A stretch of DNA of 64,000 nt from the NCBI GenBank assembly GCA_003212795.1, contig QCOV01000001.1, positions 153,321-217,320 of the forward strand, in the 5' to 3' direction. This stretch comes from OCS116 cluster bacterium AG-435-F03. Its GTDB lineage: Bacteria > Pseudomonadota > Alphaproteobacteria > MED-G09. Positions 1 through 9,952 of the stretch are shown in pieces; the first letter of the stretch is position 1, and the number at the start of each line of letters is the position of its first letter. Position numbers and translations under genes: made by a program. A model generated the notes under the pieces. That model ran no database searches, had not been told where the DNA came from, and was given only the letters and a program-made list of their open reading frames with translations.

Positions 1-1060
<1,060 letters not shown>

Positions 1061-1348
1061 TTAGCCGATTATTCCTAAAATATCGGACTCTTTCATGATT
1101 ATTAAATCGTCACCATCAACTGTAACTTCAGTTCCTGACCATTTACCAAATAGAATTTTATCACCTTTCTTTACATCAAGAGCAGTTACCTTGCCATCTT
1201 CAGATTTAGTTCCACTGCCAACAGCAACAACTTTTCCTTCAGAAGGTTTTTCTTTTGCAGTATCAGGTATAATAATACCTCCAGGTGATTTCTCATCTTC
1301 ATCTAATCTCTTAACTAATACACGATCGTGTAATGGACGAAATTTCAT
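1061..1348 (-). CDS. groES: 10 kDa co-chaperonin GroES
   Basis: Lid of the GroEL chamber. The 95-residue product has the normal family length, opens with [15 protein letters not shown] and carries the mobile-loop region ([14 protein letters not shown]) near residues 17-30 that contacts GroEL. It ends in the usual SDILGIIG. It is the first gene of the groESL operon; a promoter-like sequence resembling a heat-shock site lies about 85-115 bp upstream. A GGAGAAAA-like ribosome site precedes the ATG. Confidence 0.98.
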   Translation of the reverse strand: MKFRPLHDRVLVKRLDEDEKSPGGIIIPDTAKEKPSEGKVVAVGSGTKSEDGKVTALDVKKGDKILFGKWSGTEVTVDGDDLIIMKESDILGIIG

Positions 1349-1433
1349 ATTTTTTCTCCTAAATAAAAATAATTAAGTTTAAAACTCCCCCCAATCTTTT
1401 TTCAAAACTTTATTAGGTTTAAATTGGGTATAG

Positions 1434-1465
1434 CTTAGATAGTTATGATGATAACAAGTGTCAAG
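1434..1465 (-). promoter_or_regulatory. Candidate RpoH/sigma-32-type promoter of groESL
   Basis: On the reverse strand CTTGAC (1465-1460) is followed after exactly 17 bp by CTATCTAAG (1442-1434). This resembles the alphaproteobacterial heat-shock promoter pattern CTTGAC-N17-CYTATNT. The same bases also read as a housekeeping TTGACA-N17-TATCTA, so either sigma factor could use it. I saw no CIRCE repeat (TTAGCACTC-N9-GAGTGCTAA) in the groES leader, so HrcA control looks unlikely. Confidence 0.55.
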
Positions 1466-1500
1466 TACTCATATAAGAAAAACGCAAATTTTTGATGTTT

Positions 1501-1601
1501 TTTGATAAAATTTGGTAAAAACTACATAATTTTTATAGAATTTGCATAAAATATAGTAAAAAATCGATAAAATTTGTGAAATTTTGTATAAAATAGAAAA
1601 A
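1501..1601. other. Phased A-tract region with a direct repeat, between groES and the exchanger gene
   Basis: The gap between groES and the exchanger gene is almost all A+T and carries A/T runs spaced about 10-12 bp apart over roughly 100 bp, an arrangement typical of bent DNA. GATAAAATTTG occurs twice, at 1504-1514 and 1566-1576. It lies upstream of the groESL promoter candidate and just before the exchanger gene on the other strand, so it could affect either. No RNA gene is visible. Confidence 0.35.
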
Positions 1602-1637
1602 TATAGACGAATATACTAATACTTGTTAGTTATTCTT

Positions 1638-2552
1638 ATGTTCTTTTACATTTCAATAATTATAGGGATTATTTTGCTTTCTTTTGGAGGTGATTACCTA
1701 GTCAAAGGTTCTAGTGGCTTAGCAAGAAAGCTTAATATCTCTCCTATGATAATTGGAATAGTAATAATAGGTTTTGGGACTTCAGTCCCTGAAATCTTTG
1801 TTGCATCTAATGCTGTAATAAATAATTCATCGGATATAGCTCTTGGCAGTGTAGTGGGATCAAATATTGCTAATATACTTTTAGTTTTTAGTTTTGGTCT
1901 TCTTATAGCAAAGGACAATATACTAAAAGTTGTTTCGATAGGTGATATGTTTGTTATGTTGGGAGTAACTTTATTGCTTTCAATATTTTTAATCATAGGC
2001 TCAATTAAAACACCTTTATCTTTCCTTATGATTTTACTGCTACCAATATATTTTTATTGTTCTTATAATTTTTTCAATAAAAACATTGAAATGGATGAAA
2101 TTGATGTGAACGATAATTACTTAAAATTATCGGTAAGTATTTTTGTTGGTTTTTTTCTTTTGTTCTTAGGTTCAGATATTTTTATAAAAGGCCTAAAAGA
2201 TTTTGCCGTGTATTACAATATTCCTGAAGCAGTTTTAGGACTTACCCTTGCTGCAATTGGAACATCACTTCCAGAGTTAGCCGTTACTTTCGCTTCCGTC
2301 AAAAATAAAGCGGAAAAGGTTTTATTAGGCAATATTTTGGGGTCAAATATTATAAATGTTCTAGGCGCATTAGGAATTTCCTCTTTATTTGGTGCGATCA
2401 TAGTTCCTGAGAATTTTTCTTTTATAAGTTTATACTATTTAATTTTTTCAGCACTGTGGCTCTATTTACTAACAAAAATTCAAACCAAGAAAATTTACCT
2501 TGGATCATTTGGGTTAGCTTTGTATTTAATTTATATTATTTCTTTATATTAG
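1638..2552 (+). CDS. Sodium/calcium exchanger family membrane protein (YrbG/CaxA-like)
   Basis: Inner-membrane cation antiporter of the Ca2+:cation superfamily, probably exchanging Ca2+ for Na+ or H+. The protein is very hydrophobic, with about ten membrane segments in two inverted halves. Each half has one alpha-repeat signature: GFGTSVPE near residue 45 and AAIGTSLPE near residue 202, both holding the ion-binding acidic residue. The track starts at a TTG (1623); I prefer the ATG at 1638, giving 304 residues, because the extra five residues add nothing, though no strong ribosome site is seen for either. Its stop overlaps the stop of the convergent SDR. Ion specificity is inferred only from family. 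Confidence 0.85.
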   Translation: MFFYISIIIGIILLSFGGDYLVKGSSGLARKLNISPMIIGIVIIGFGTSVPEIFVASNAVINNSSDIALGSVVGSNIANILLVFSFGLLIAKDNILKVVSIGDMFVMLGVTLLLSIFLIIGSIKTPLSFLMILLLPIYFYCSYNFFNKNIEMDEIDVNDNYLKLSVSIFVGFFLLFLGSDIFIKGLKDFAVYYNIPEAVLGLTLAAIGTSLPELAVTFASVKNKAEKVLLGNILGSNIINVLGALGISSLFGAIIVPENFSFISLYYLIFSALWLYLLTKIQTKKIYLGSFGLALYLIYIISLY

Positions 2553-3463
2553 AATGGCTCATAAGGAAACACAGTTACAGTAGCGCCTAAGTCTTGACCA
2601 ACTGATTCAAATGCCGGAAATGCAGAATCAAGAAGTTTTTTAGGTGTCCATCCCTCCTTATCAACTAGACTTTTTATTGGCCTTGGCTGATTAAATAGAA
2701 CTACTTCATTTCCTCTAACAGATAAAATTTGGCCTGTTAATTTGCAATCAGGAGAGCAGAGAGCGACAACAGTTTGTGCAACTTGATCAGCGCGCATAGC
2801 ATTTTTCATTCTTTCAACTCTTTCCTTAGATGCCTCATCTTTAATTGGGATAGTTGCAATCATCCTTGTCCAAGCAAAAGGAGCAATAATATTTGACCTA
2901 ACATTTTTTATTTCATTCTCCATGGCTATAATCCTAGATAATCCTGCAATACCTAGTTTTGCAGCTGCATAATTGGCTTGACCAATATTTCCAATTAATC
3001 CAGTAGTTGATGTAAATAATACAAAATTTCCTTCTTCTTTATCTCTAAAATAATTAATAGCAGCTCTACAAATATTATAACTTCCGTTTAGATGAACATC
3101 TATTACCGCATCCCAGTCTTGATCATCCATTTTATGAAACATTTTATCTCTAAGAATTCCAGCAGGATTAACAATAGAATGAAGGCTTCCATAAGTATCT
3201 AAAGCTTGCTGAATCATAAATTCAGTACCTTTTTTAGAAGTAACTGAGTCAGAATTAGTAACGACTTCACCTCCATTTTTTTTAATTTCTTCAGCAACAA
3301 GTTCTATAGGGTTTTTATCGCCTTCATCTCCTCCGGCAACTGATCCCCCTAAATCATTTATAACTAACCTAGCTCCTTCTTTTGAAGCTAGAAGAGCGGT
3401 TTCTTTACCAATTCCATTAGCAGCACCAGTTACTAAAACAACTTTTCCTTCTAAAACACCCAT
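2549..3463 (-). CDS. Short-chain dehydrogenase, multifunctional beta-oxidation (HSD17B4) type
   Basis: NAD(P)-dependent oxidoreductase of 304 residues, longer than the 250-residue classical SDR. The Rossmann motif TGAANGIG is near residue 13; the insert NDLGGSVAGGDEG and the ILRDKMFHKM segment resemble the dehydrogenase domain of peroxisomal multifunctional enzyme 2. The usual NNAG reads NPAG. The Ser-Tyr-Lys triad appears as TSTTG and NYAAAK. The likely role is a 3-hydroxyacyl-CoA dehydrogenase in fatty-acid or related acyl-CoA breakdown, but the substrate is inferred. No separate hydratase or thiolase gene lies beside it. Confidence 0.8.
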   Translation of the reverse strand: MGVLEGKVVLVTGAANGIGKETALLASKEGARLVINDLGGSVAGGDEGDKNPIELVAEEIKKNGGEVVTNSDSVTSKKGTEFMIQQALDTYGSLHSIVNPAGILRDKMFHKMDDQDWDAVIDVHLNGSYNICRAAINYFRDKEEGNFVLFTSTTGLIGNIGQANYAAAKLGIAGLSRIIAMENEIKNVRSNIIAPFAWTRMIATIPIKDEASKERVERMKNAMRADQVAQTVVALCSPDCKLTGQILSVRGNEVVLFNQPRPIKSLVDKEGWTPKKLLDSAFPAFESVGQDLGATVTVFPYEPF

Positions 3464-3498
3464 TGAAAAACCTCATAAAATAAAAAAATTAATAAAAT

Positions 3499-4107
3499 AT
3501 GGATAAGAAATCATATATATATCATCTTACTATGTCAGATTTAAGTAAAATTATTAAATTTGCAACTGAACTGAATGAGAAAAGCACAGATGGCCTTCCT
3601 CCAGTTGATCAATGGAATCCTGAGCATTGTGGTGATATCGGTATGGAAATTAAAAGAGATGGTACTTGGTATTATATGGGCACCCCAATAGGTAGAAAAA
3701 GAATTGTAAAACTTTTTTCAAGAATTTTAAGAAAAGAAGATGATAACACCTATGTTTTAGTGACACCGGTAGAAAAAGTTTTAATTAATGTTGAGGATGC
3801 TCCTTTTATTGCAACATATGTTGAAATTATGGGCGAGGGTAAGGAATTAAATCTTAAATTTAATACTAATGTAGACGATACAATTGTTGCTTCAAAAGAT
3901 TATCCTATAAGAGTTGTTATAAATAAAAAAACAAATGAACCTTCGCCATATATTTTAATTAGAAGAAATCTTGAAGCGAAAATATCAAGATCTGTCTTTT
4001 ATGAATTAATCGAAATTGCTGAACATTTTAATGATAAGTTTGGTGTTTGGTCAGGCGGGACCTTTTTCCCTTTTTCTAATTCAAAGGATGTTATTATTGA
4101 TGAATAA
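3499..4107 (+). CDS. DUF1285 domain protein
   Basis: Conserved protein of 202 residues matching the DUF1285 family by length and by stretches such as WNPEHCGDIGMEIKRDGTWYYMGTPIGR (quoted in part: IKRDGTWYYMGTPIGR) and a later EDAPF. No enzyme motif or signal peptide is visible; it should be cytoplasmic. It is first in a run with the NUDIX gene (8 bp overlap), DUF6111 and cca, an arrangement common in alphaproteobacteria, which suggests a shared but unknown housekeeping role. Function is not known. Confidence 0.85.
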   Translation: MDKKSYIYHLTMSDLSKIIKFATELNEKSTDGLPPVDQWNPEHCGDIGMEIKRDGTWYYMGTPIGRKRIVKLFSRILRKEDDNTYVLVTPVEKVLINVEDAPFIATYVEIMGEGKELNLKFNTNVDDTIVASKDYPIRVVINKKTNEPSPYILIRRNLEAKISRSVFYELIEIAEHFNDKFGVWSGGTFFPFSNSKDVIIDE

Positions 4108-4735
4108 GAAAATATGGAAAAAAAATATTACTAACGCAATCGATCTTACGCCTCCCTCAAAAGAAGAATTAAATTTCTATCCAGGAAAAAAAAGTGATTT
4201 CGATCTAATTGAAGATCCAAACGATAGATTGGACCCAAAAAAATTGCGATTGGCATCAGTGTTGATTGCTATTACAAACACAGATAACCCCACGGTAGTA
4301 CTTACTAAGCGTTCAATACATTTAGAGCAACATTCTGGTCAAATTGCTTTTCCAGGCGGAAAGGTTGAGAAAAATGAAACTGTTACTGAGGCAGCAATAA
4401 GAGAAGCAGAAGAAGAGATAGGTATTTTAAGTAATGAGATTGAGGTTTGCGGATACTTAGATACTTATGAAACTGGAACAGGTTATAGAATTTTACCAGT
4501 TGTAGCATTTGTAAAAGAAAAATTTACAGTAAATATCAATAAAACAGAAGTAGATGAATTATTTGAAGTCCCTTTAGAGTTTATTTTAGATTCAAAAAAT
4601 CATGTTCTTAAAAGTGGTTTCTGGAATGGTGCTGTTAGACATTATTATACAATTAATTATTCTGATTATAATATTTGGGGAGCAACCGCAGGTATGTTAG
4701 TTAATCTTTTTGAGAGAATAAAAGCCAATGCTTAA
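4100..4735 (+). CDS. NUDIX hydrolase, CoA pyrophosphatase (NudL) type
   Basis: Hydrolase of nucleoside diphosphate-linked compounds, likely coenzyme A or its derivatives. The NUDIX box is complete (GGKVEKNE then REAEEEIG). It is preceded by LTKRS and HSGQIAFPGGK, the extra signature of the CoA-diphosphatase subgroup (UPF0035/NudL/YeaB). The track starts at 4016 deep inside DUF1285; the ATG at 4100, which overlaps the DUF1285 end by 8 bp, gives a normal 211-residue protein starting MNKKIWKK. DUF6111 overlaps its end by 8 bp. CoA specificity is inferred from the signature. Confidence 0.88.
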   Translation: MNKKIWKKNITNAIDLTPPSKEELNFYPGKKSDFDLIEDPNDRLDPKKLRLASVLIAITNTDNPTVVLTKRSIHLEQHSGQIAFPGGKVEKNETVTEAAIREAEEEIGILSNEIEVCGYLDTYETGTGYRILPVVAFVKEKFTVNINKTEVDELFEVPLEFILDSKNHVLKSGFWNGAVRHYYTINYSDYNIWGATAGMLVNLFERIKANA

Positions 4736-4982
4736 AATTTTATATCATTTATTATATTTTCTTGCCCCATTTCTTGTTTATTTTTTATGGGTGATTTTAT
4801 CAAATAGTAATTTTACAAATAAAAAAACTTTTTGGGTTACAGTATTAGCAATTTTAATGTTTTTGATGAGTTTAGTTTTTTTTCGCCTTTCAGATACATC
4901 ATCCAAAAATTTAGACTATATTCCACCGCAAGTTATTGATGGTGAATTGAATGATGGATATTTTAAGGAAACAGATAATTAA
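4728..4982 (+). CDS. DUF6111 small membrane protein
   Basis: An 84-residue protein with two hydrophobic spans, about residues 7-25 and 35-52, and a charged C-terminal tail with the PPQVIDGEL motif. Size, topology and its place between a NUDIX gene and cca match the DUF6111 family of alphaproteobacteria. It overlaps the NUDIX gene by 8 bp and is followed at once by cca, so it is translated from the same message. No function is known. Confidence 0.8.
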   Translation: MLKILYHLLYFLAPFLVYFLWVILSNSNFTNKKTFWVTVLAILMFLMSLVFFRLSDTSSKNLDYIPPQVIDGELNDGYFKETDN

Positions 4983-4983
4983 T

Positions 4984-6204
4984 ATGGATTTATCTAATTT
5001 CTATCAAAACAAAGATTGTCAAAAGATCCTTAAGATTCTTAATAATAATAATGAAACATCAAGGATAGTTGGAGGCTATGTTAGGGATTATCTTAGAAAT
5101 ATCGAAACTAAAGATATTGATATTGCTACAAAATTAAATCCTAATGAAGTCATTGAGCTACTTTCTAAAGAAAAAATTAAAACTGTCCCTACTGGTTTAT
5201 CGCATGGAACAGTTAGTGCTTTTATAAACGATCAAATATTTGAAATTACCACTCTAAGAAAAGACAGCAATCATGATGGACGTCATGCAAATATAGAATT
5301 TACAGAAGATTGGGAAGAAGATGCATCAAGAAGAGATTTTACAATTAATGCTATATACATGGATTACAATGGTGAAATATATGATCCTTTTGACGGCATA
5401 TCAGATTTAAATAATGGTGTTGTAAAATTTATTGGAGATCCAGAAAAGAGAATAAAAGAGGATTACTTAAGAATACTAAGATATTACAGATTTTTAACGA
5501 TTTACAATTCTTCAATTGATAATAAAACAAGGAAGTTAATACAAAAAAATGCAGATAAAATAATCAATTTATCTTCTGAAAGAATTCACCAGGAATTTTT
5601 TAAGATTTTATCCAATGATCATACTGGGAAAATAATAAATTTAATGAAAGATGACGGTATACTTGATTTAGTCTTTTCTGACTCAGTAAATTTAAAAACT
5701 TATGATCGAATTATTGATATTGATAATGAACTTTTCTTTGATCAAGATATTCTAATCAAATTTGCTTCGTTAGTTCCCAAAAAAATTCAAAAGATTAAGG
5801 ATTTAAAGTGTTTTGCTTTTTCAAACAAAGAAAAGAAAATAATTGACCTATTGATTAATCCTAATAATGAAATCAAAAGTTATCAATCTGTAAAAGAGGT
5901 TAGAGCAATTTTATATAATTTTGGAATTGATAATTTTACAAGTTTGACTCGACTATACTGGGCAAAAGATAAGAAAATTTCTAATATTTCCCAATGGAGG
6001 GCTCTCCTTGCAATGGGACAGTCTTGGAAAGCGCCTAAATTTCCTATAAGTGCAAAAGATATTTTGCTTCTTGGCGTGCCTGAAGGCCCATTAGTAGGAG
6101 AAATTTTAAGTGAAGTAGAGGATTGGTGGATAGAGTCAGATTTTATTGATGATAAAGCTTCGTTATTTGAAAGAATCAAGGCAATTGTAGGTGCTAAAAT
6201 TTGA
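4984..6204 (+). CDS. cca: CCA tRNA nucleotidyltransferase
   Basis: Adds or repairs the 3' CCA end of tRNAs. The class II nucleotidyltransferase head shows GGYVRD near residue 31 and the metal-binding DIDIA near 46, then RRDFTINA near 108 and RILRYYRF, which places it in the poly(A) polymerase/CCA family. At 406 residues it has the size of alphaproteobacterial CCA enzymes. The track start at 4951 lies inside DUF6111; the ATG at 4984 just after that gene is preferred. The helical C-terminal half is variable, as usual. The tRNA gene in this window already encodes CCA, so repair is a likely role here. Confidence 0.93.
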   Translation: MDLSNFYQNKDCQKILKILNNNNETSRIVGGYVRDYLRNIETKDIDIATKLNPNEVIELLSKEKIKTVPTGLSHGTVSAFINDQIFEITTLRKDSNHDGRHANIEFTEDWEEDASRRDFTINAIYMDYNGEIYDPFDGISDLNNGVVKFIGDPEKRIKEDYLRILRYYRFLTIYNSSIDNKTRKLIQKNADKIINLSSERIHQEFFKILSNDHTGKIINLMKDDGILDLVFSDSVNLKTYDRIIDIDNELFFDQDILIKFASLVPKKIQKIKDLKCFAFSNKEKKIIDLLINPNNEIKSYQSVKEVRAILYNFGIDNFTSLTRLYWAKDKKISNISQWRALLAMGQSWKAPKFPISAKDILLLGVPEGPLVGEILSEVEDWWIESDFIDDKASLFERIKAIVGAKI

Positions 6205-6293
6205 TGTTAAAAATGTCGCACTTCTCAATATTTTCTTTACTTTCTTGTTGAGATATTAGATACATCAAACATCATTTATTTAAGGGGCCCTTT

Positions 6294-6815
6294 ATGTCTG
6301 ATACTTTAGACGATGATAAACCAACTAGACGCGATTTTTTGTACATAACTACCGGCGCTTTTGGTGTAGTTGGTGCTGCTTCTGTTGCATGGCCTTTAAT
6401 TGATCAGCTAAATCCAGATGCCTCTGTTAAAGCTGTTTCAACGATCGAAGTTGATATATCATCGATTGAGCCAGGTAGCTTTCTTAAAGTAGCCTGGAGA
6501 GGTAAACCTATATACATCAGAAGAAGAACTAATGAAGAGATTGCTGATGCAGAAAAAGATGACAATTTGAATTTACCGGATCCTCAAAAAGATATGGAAA
6601 GAGTTCAAAAAAAGGAGTGGTTAGTTGTTGTCGGAGTTTGCACTCATTTGGGGTGTATACCTATAGCAAACCAAGGAGAATATGAAGGGTGGTTCTGCCC
6701 TTGTCATGGGTCTCATTACGATATTTCTGGTAGAATTAGAAAGGGTCCGGCTCCTACTAATCTTGAAATTCCTCCTTACGAATTTGTGAGTGATAGCTTA
6801 ATAAAAATAGGATAA
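6294..6815 (+). CDS. petA: Ubiquinol-cytochrome c reductase, Rieske iron-sulfur subunit
   Basis: The [2Fe-2S] subunit of the bc1 complex, passing electrons from ubiquinol to cytochrome c1. The N-terminus has a Tat-type start ([14 protein letters not shown]) that acts as its membrane anchor. The two cluster-binding boxes are intact: CTHLGC near residue 125 and CPCHGSHYD near 145. The length of 173 residues is usual. A strong AAGGGG ribosome site precedes the ATG by about 9 bp. It is the first gene of petABC, with petB starting 2 bp after its stop. Confidence 0.97.
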   Translation: MSDTLDDDKPTRRDFLYITTGAFGVVGAASVAWPLIDQLNPDASVKAVSTIEVDISSIEPGSFLKVAWRGKPIYIRRRTNEEIADAEKDDNLNLPDPQKDMERVQKKEWLVVVGVCTHLGCIPIANQGEYEGWFCPCHGSHYDISGRIRKGPAPTNLEIPPYEFVSDSLIKIG

Positions 6816-6817
6816 TT

Positions 6818-8056
6818 ATGGATACTGATTATAAATATGAACCTAAAAATGGACTAACAAGATGGCTTGACTCAAGACTTCCTTTGATGCGTTTTACAAG
6901 TGAGCATGTTCTCCAATTTCCGACACCTAAAAATTTAAATTATTTTTGGACTTTTGGTTTTATTCTTACAATGTGTCTGGTAACTCAGATTATCACAGGC
7001 ATTATATTAGCGATGCACTATGCTCCATCTACACTTCTTGCTTTTGATAGTGTTGAACATATTATGCGTAATGTTAATTATGGATGGCTAATTAGATATA
7101 TTCATTCTAATGGAGCATCTATGTTTTTCTTAGCTGTTTTCATTCATATGTTTAGAGGTCTTTATTATGGTTCATATAAAGAACCAAGAGAAGTTATATG
7201 GATACTAGGTTGCATTATATATCTTCTTATGATTGTTACAGCCTTTATGGGCTATGTGCTTCCTTGGGGACAAATGAGTTTTTGGGGGGCAACAGTTATC
7301 ATCAATCTTGTAGGAACCCTACCCTTAATAGGTGAATCACTTACTCAAATGTTACTTGGTGGTTTTGCGGTAGATAATCCTACTTTGAATAGATTTTTTA
7401 GCCTTCACTATCTTCTACCTTTTATAATTTTTGGAGTAGTTCTGCTTCACATATGGGCGCTTCATGTTCCAGGCAATAACAACCCTGTAGGACTTTCAGT
7501 TCAAGGAAAACAAGATACTGTAGCTTTTCATCCTTATTATACCGTAAAAGATTTTTTTGCTTATACAGTTTTCCTGCTGCTATTTTGTTATTTCATATTT
7601 TATAATCCTAATGCATTAGGTCATGCTGATAATTATATCGAAGCTGATGCGATGGTAACTCCCGCTCATATCGTTCCAGAATGGTATTTATTGCCTTTTT
7701 ACGCAATTTTAAGAGCAGTTCCCGATAAATTAGCAGGAGTTCTTTTGATGTTTGGTGCTATAGCAGTTTTATTTTTCCTTCCTTGGCTAGATACTGCAAA
7801 AGTTAGATCAGGAAGATATCGTCCTATATTTAGATATTTTTATGTTCTTTTTGTTATTGATTGCTTGATTTTAGGATATCTTGGTGCACAAGTTCCTGAA
7901 GGAATATATCTTTTCCTATCAAGGGTCACAACAATTTACTATTTCGCTTTCTTTTTATTAGTACTTCCTATTCTAGGTAGAATTGAGAAGATGAAACCAA
8001 TGCCTATTGGTATATCTAATTCAGAGTTAAGCAGAGACATGGTTGCAGCAGAATAG
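6818..8056 (+). CDS. petB: Cytochrome b subunit of the bc1 complex
   Basis: Central membrane subunit that binds two b hemes and both quinone sites. It has 412 residues and eight hydrophobic spans. Seen in order: the first heme-ligand helix ([16 protein letters not shown] then HMFRGLYYG), the second ligand pair around HYLLPF and LLHIWALH, and the Qo-site motif PEWY. It lies between petA (2 bp) and petC (9 bp) and is clearly co-transcribed. No unusual feature. Confidence 0.98.
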   Translation: MDTDYKYEPKNGLTRWLDSRLPLMRFTSEHVLQFPTPKNLNYFWTFGFILTMCLVTQIITGIILAMHYAPSTLLAFDSVEHIMRNVNYGWLIRYIHSNGASMFFLAVFIHMFRGLYYGSYKEPREVIWILGCIIYLLMIVTAFMGYVLPWGQMSFWGATVIINLVGTLPLIGESLTQMLLGGFAVDNPTLNRFFSLHYLLPFIIFGVVLLHIWALHVPGNNNPVGLSVQGKQDTVAFHPYYTVKDFFAYTVFLLLFCYFIFYNPNALGHADNYIEADAMVTPAHIVPEWYLLPFYAILRAVPDKLAGVLLMFGAIAVLFFLPWLDTAKVRSGRYRPIFRYFYVLFVIDCLILGYLGAQVPEGIYLFLSRVTTIYYFAFFLLVLPILGRIEKMKPMPIGISNSELSRDMVAAE

Positions 8057-8065
8057 GGTGATAAA

Positions 8066-8854
8066 TTGTTAAAGCTTATAAAAATAAAATCTTTAATCTT
8101 AATATTTTCAGTTTTTTTTGCATTAAGTAATGAAGCTTACAGTGCTGGCGGTGAGACCTATGATTTAATTAAACCTGGATTTTCATTTGAAGGTCCTACA
8201 GGCACTTATGATAGAGCGCAATTACGAAGAGGGTATCAAGTTTACAGGGAGGTTTGTGCATCTTGTCATAGCATGAAACAACTGGCTTTCCGTAATTTAA
8301 GTCAAAAAGGTGGCCCTGAATATACAGAAGATGATGCAAAGCTATTTGCTTCAGAATACACAGTAATTGATGGATTTGATGATTATGGAGATCCAGTTGA
8401 AAGAACTAGAATTTTAAGCGATCGTTTTCCTAATCCATATGACAGTAAAGAAGCTGCAAAAGCTTCTAATAATGGCGCTTATCCTCCAGATTTATCATTG
8501 ATAACTAAAGCTAGATCGGGTGGATACAATTACATTTATTCTCTCCTTCAAGGATATGGTAAAGAAATTCCTGAGGGCACAGAAATAAGTGATACCCTTA
8601 GCTATAATCCTTGGTTTCCTGGTAATGGCATTGCAATGTATCAGCCTTTATATGAAGAATCTGTAGAATATGAAGATGGAACCTTTGCTTCTATCGAGCA
8701 AATGTCTGCAGATGTAACAGCTTTTCTTGCTTGGTCTGCTGAACCAGAGATGGAAGAAAGAAAAAGGCTAGGATTTATTGTTATGAGTTTTTTAATTATA
8801 TTTGTTTTATTGATGTTCTTTACGACGACAAGATTGTGGAAAGATGTTCACTAA
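8066..8854 (+). CDS. petC: Cytochrome c1 subunit of the bc1 complex
   Basis: Heme-c subunit that accepts electrons from the Rieske protein. It has a signal peptide (to about residue 27), the heme-attachment box CASCH near residue 53, a likely axial methionine in AMYQPL near 192, and a C-terminal membrane anchor (about 235-253). The start is TTG at 8066: AGGGTGA ends about 8 bp before it and no ATG lies nearby. It ends the petABC operon, and its stop directly abuts the stop of convergent ychF. Confidence 0.96.
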   Translation: MLKLIKIKSLILIFSVFFALSNEAYSAGGETYDLIKPGFSFEGPTGTYDRAQLRRGYQVYREVCASCHSMKQLAFRNLSQKGGPEYTEDDAKLFASEYTVIDGFDDYGDPVERTRILSDRFPNPYDSKEAAKASNNGAYPPDLSLITKARSGGYNYIYSLLQGYGKEIPEGTEISDTLSYNPWFPGNGIAMYQPLYEESVEYEDGTFASIEQMSADVTAFLAWSAEPEMEERKRLGFIVMSFLIIFVLLMFFTTTRLWKDVH

Positions 8855-9952
8855 TTAAACATTGAATCTAAAGTTCATAATATCGCCATCCTTTACAATG
8901 TATTCCTTACCTTCAGATCTTAGTTTACCGCTATCTTTTGCTTCAATGAAGTTACCAATTGAATTTAATTCATTGTAGCTGATTGTTTCAGCTCTAATGA
9001 ATCCTTTTTCAAAATCAGTATGAATTTTACCTGCCGCTTGTGGCGCAAGAGAGCCTTTTTTAATTGTCCAAGCTTTTGTTTCTTTTGGTCCAGAAGTAAA
9101 AAAAGTTATTAATTGAAGGGCTTTATAACCCTCAATAATAAGTTTATTTAGGCCAGGTTCTTCCAGTCCTATGGTATTTAAAAATTCTTTTTGTTCTGAT
9201 ATTTCAAGAAGTGATAATTGACTTTCAATATCAGCAGAAATATTTATTTTTTTTAAGCCTTTATCTTTTAGGTAGCTTCCTACTAAATCAATATAACTAT
9301 TTTGCTGAGTTATGGATTCTTCATCTGTATTGCAAACATAAATTGTTTCTTTATTAGTTAGTAATTGGAATTCTCTAATATATTTCATCTCATCTTCATC
9401 AAATTCAGTTTCTTTAATTAAATTACCTAAATTTAAATTTTTAATAAGAGTATTAATTAATTTCAGTTTTTTTGGAGCATCCTTATCTCCACCTCGCTCT
9501 TTTTTTTCTAGATTAGCAATCCTGTTTTCTAAGCTTTCTATATCAGATAAAAGTAATTCTGTGTTTATTGTCTCTATATCTCTTATTGGATCGATACTTC
9601 CATTTACATGTGTAATATTTTGGTCATCAAAACATCTAATGATATGTGCTAAAGCATCAACCTCTCTTATATTTCCTAAAAACTGATTACCCAGTCCCTC
9701 TCCTTTAGATGCACCTTCAACCAACCCAGCTATATCAACAAAAGTGATCCTTGTTGGGATAGTTTTATCTGATGAACTTATTTTAGTGAGTTTTGATAAT
9801 CTTTCATCAGGTACATCTACTTCCCCAACATTAGGTTCAATTGTACAAAATGGATAATTCTCCGCTTGTGCCTGGGATGTTTGTGTTAGAGCATTAAATA
9901 AGGTAGATTTGCCGACATTTGGAAGGCCAATTATACCACACTTAAAGCCCAT
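8855..9952 (-). CDS. ychF: Redox-regulated ATPase/GTPase YchF (OLA1 family)
   Basis: Obg-like P-loop protein that binds ribosomes and hydrolyses ATP rather than GTP. It has 365 residues: Walker A GLPNVGKST near residue 8, the DIAGLVEGASKGEGLGN switch region near 70-90, and a C-terminal TGS-like domain ending in KDGDIMNFRFNV, as in the family. It follows pth directly (the pth stop abuts its ATG) and forms a translation-related run with rplY. Convergent with petC. Confidence 0.96.
   Translation of the reverse strand: MGFKCGIIGLPNVGKSTLFNALTQTSQAQAENYPFCTIEPNVGEVDVPDERLSKLTKISSSDKTIPTRITFVDIAGLVEGASKGEGLGNQFLGNIREVDALAHIIRCFDDQNITHVNGSIDPIRDIETINTELLLSDIESLENRIANLEKKERGGDKDAPKKLKLINTLIKNLNLGNLIKETEFDEDEMKYIREFQLLTNKETIYVCNTDEESITQQNSYIDLVGSYLKDKGLKKINISADIESQLSLLEISEQKEFLNTIGLEEPGLNKLIIEGYKALQLITFFTSGPKETKAWTIKKGSLAPQAAGKIHTDFEKGFIRAETISYNELNSIGNFIEAKDSGKLRSEGKEYIVKDGDIMNFRFNV

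Noticed and set aside
1095-1376. Forward ORF of 93 residues
   Set aside because: Antisense shadow of groES.
1349-1440. CIRCE element in the groES leader
   Set aside because: No TTAGCACTC/GAGTGCTAA pair; the CCCAAT...ATTGGG pair present has a loop of about 30 bases and is too weak.
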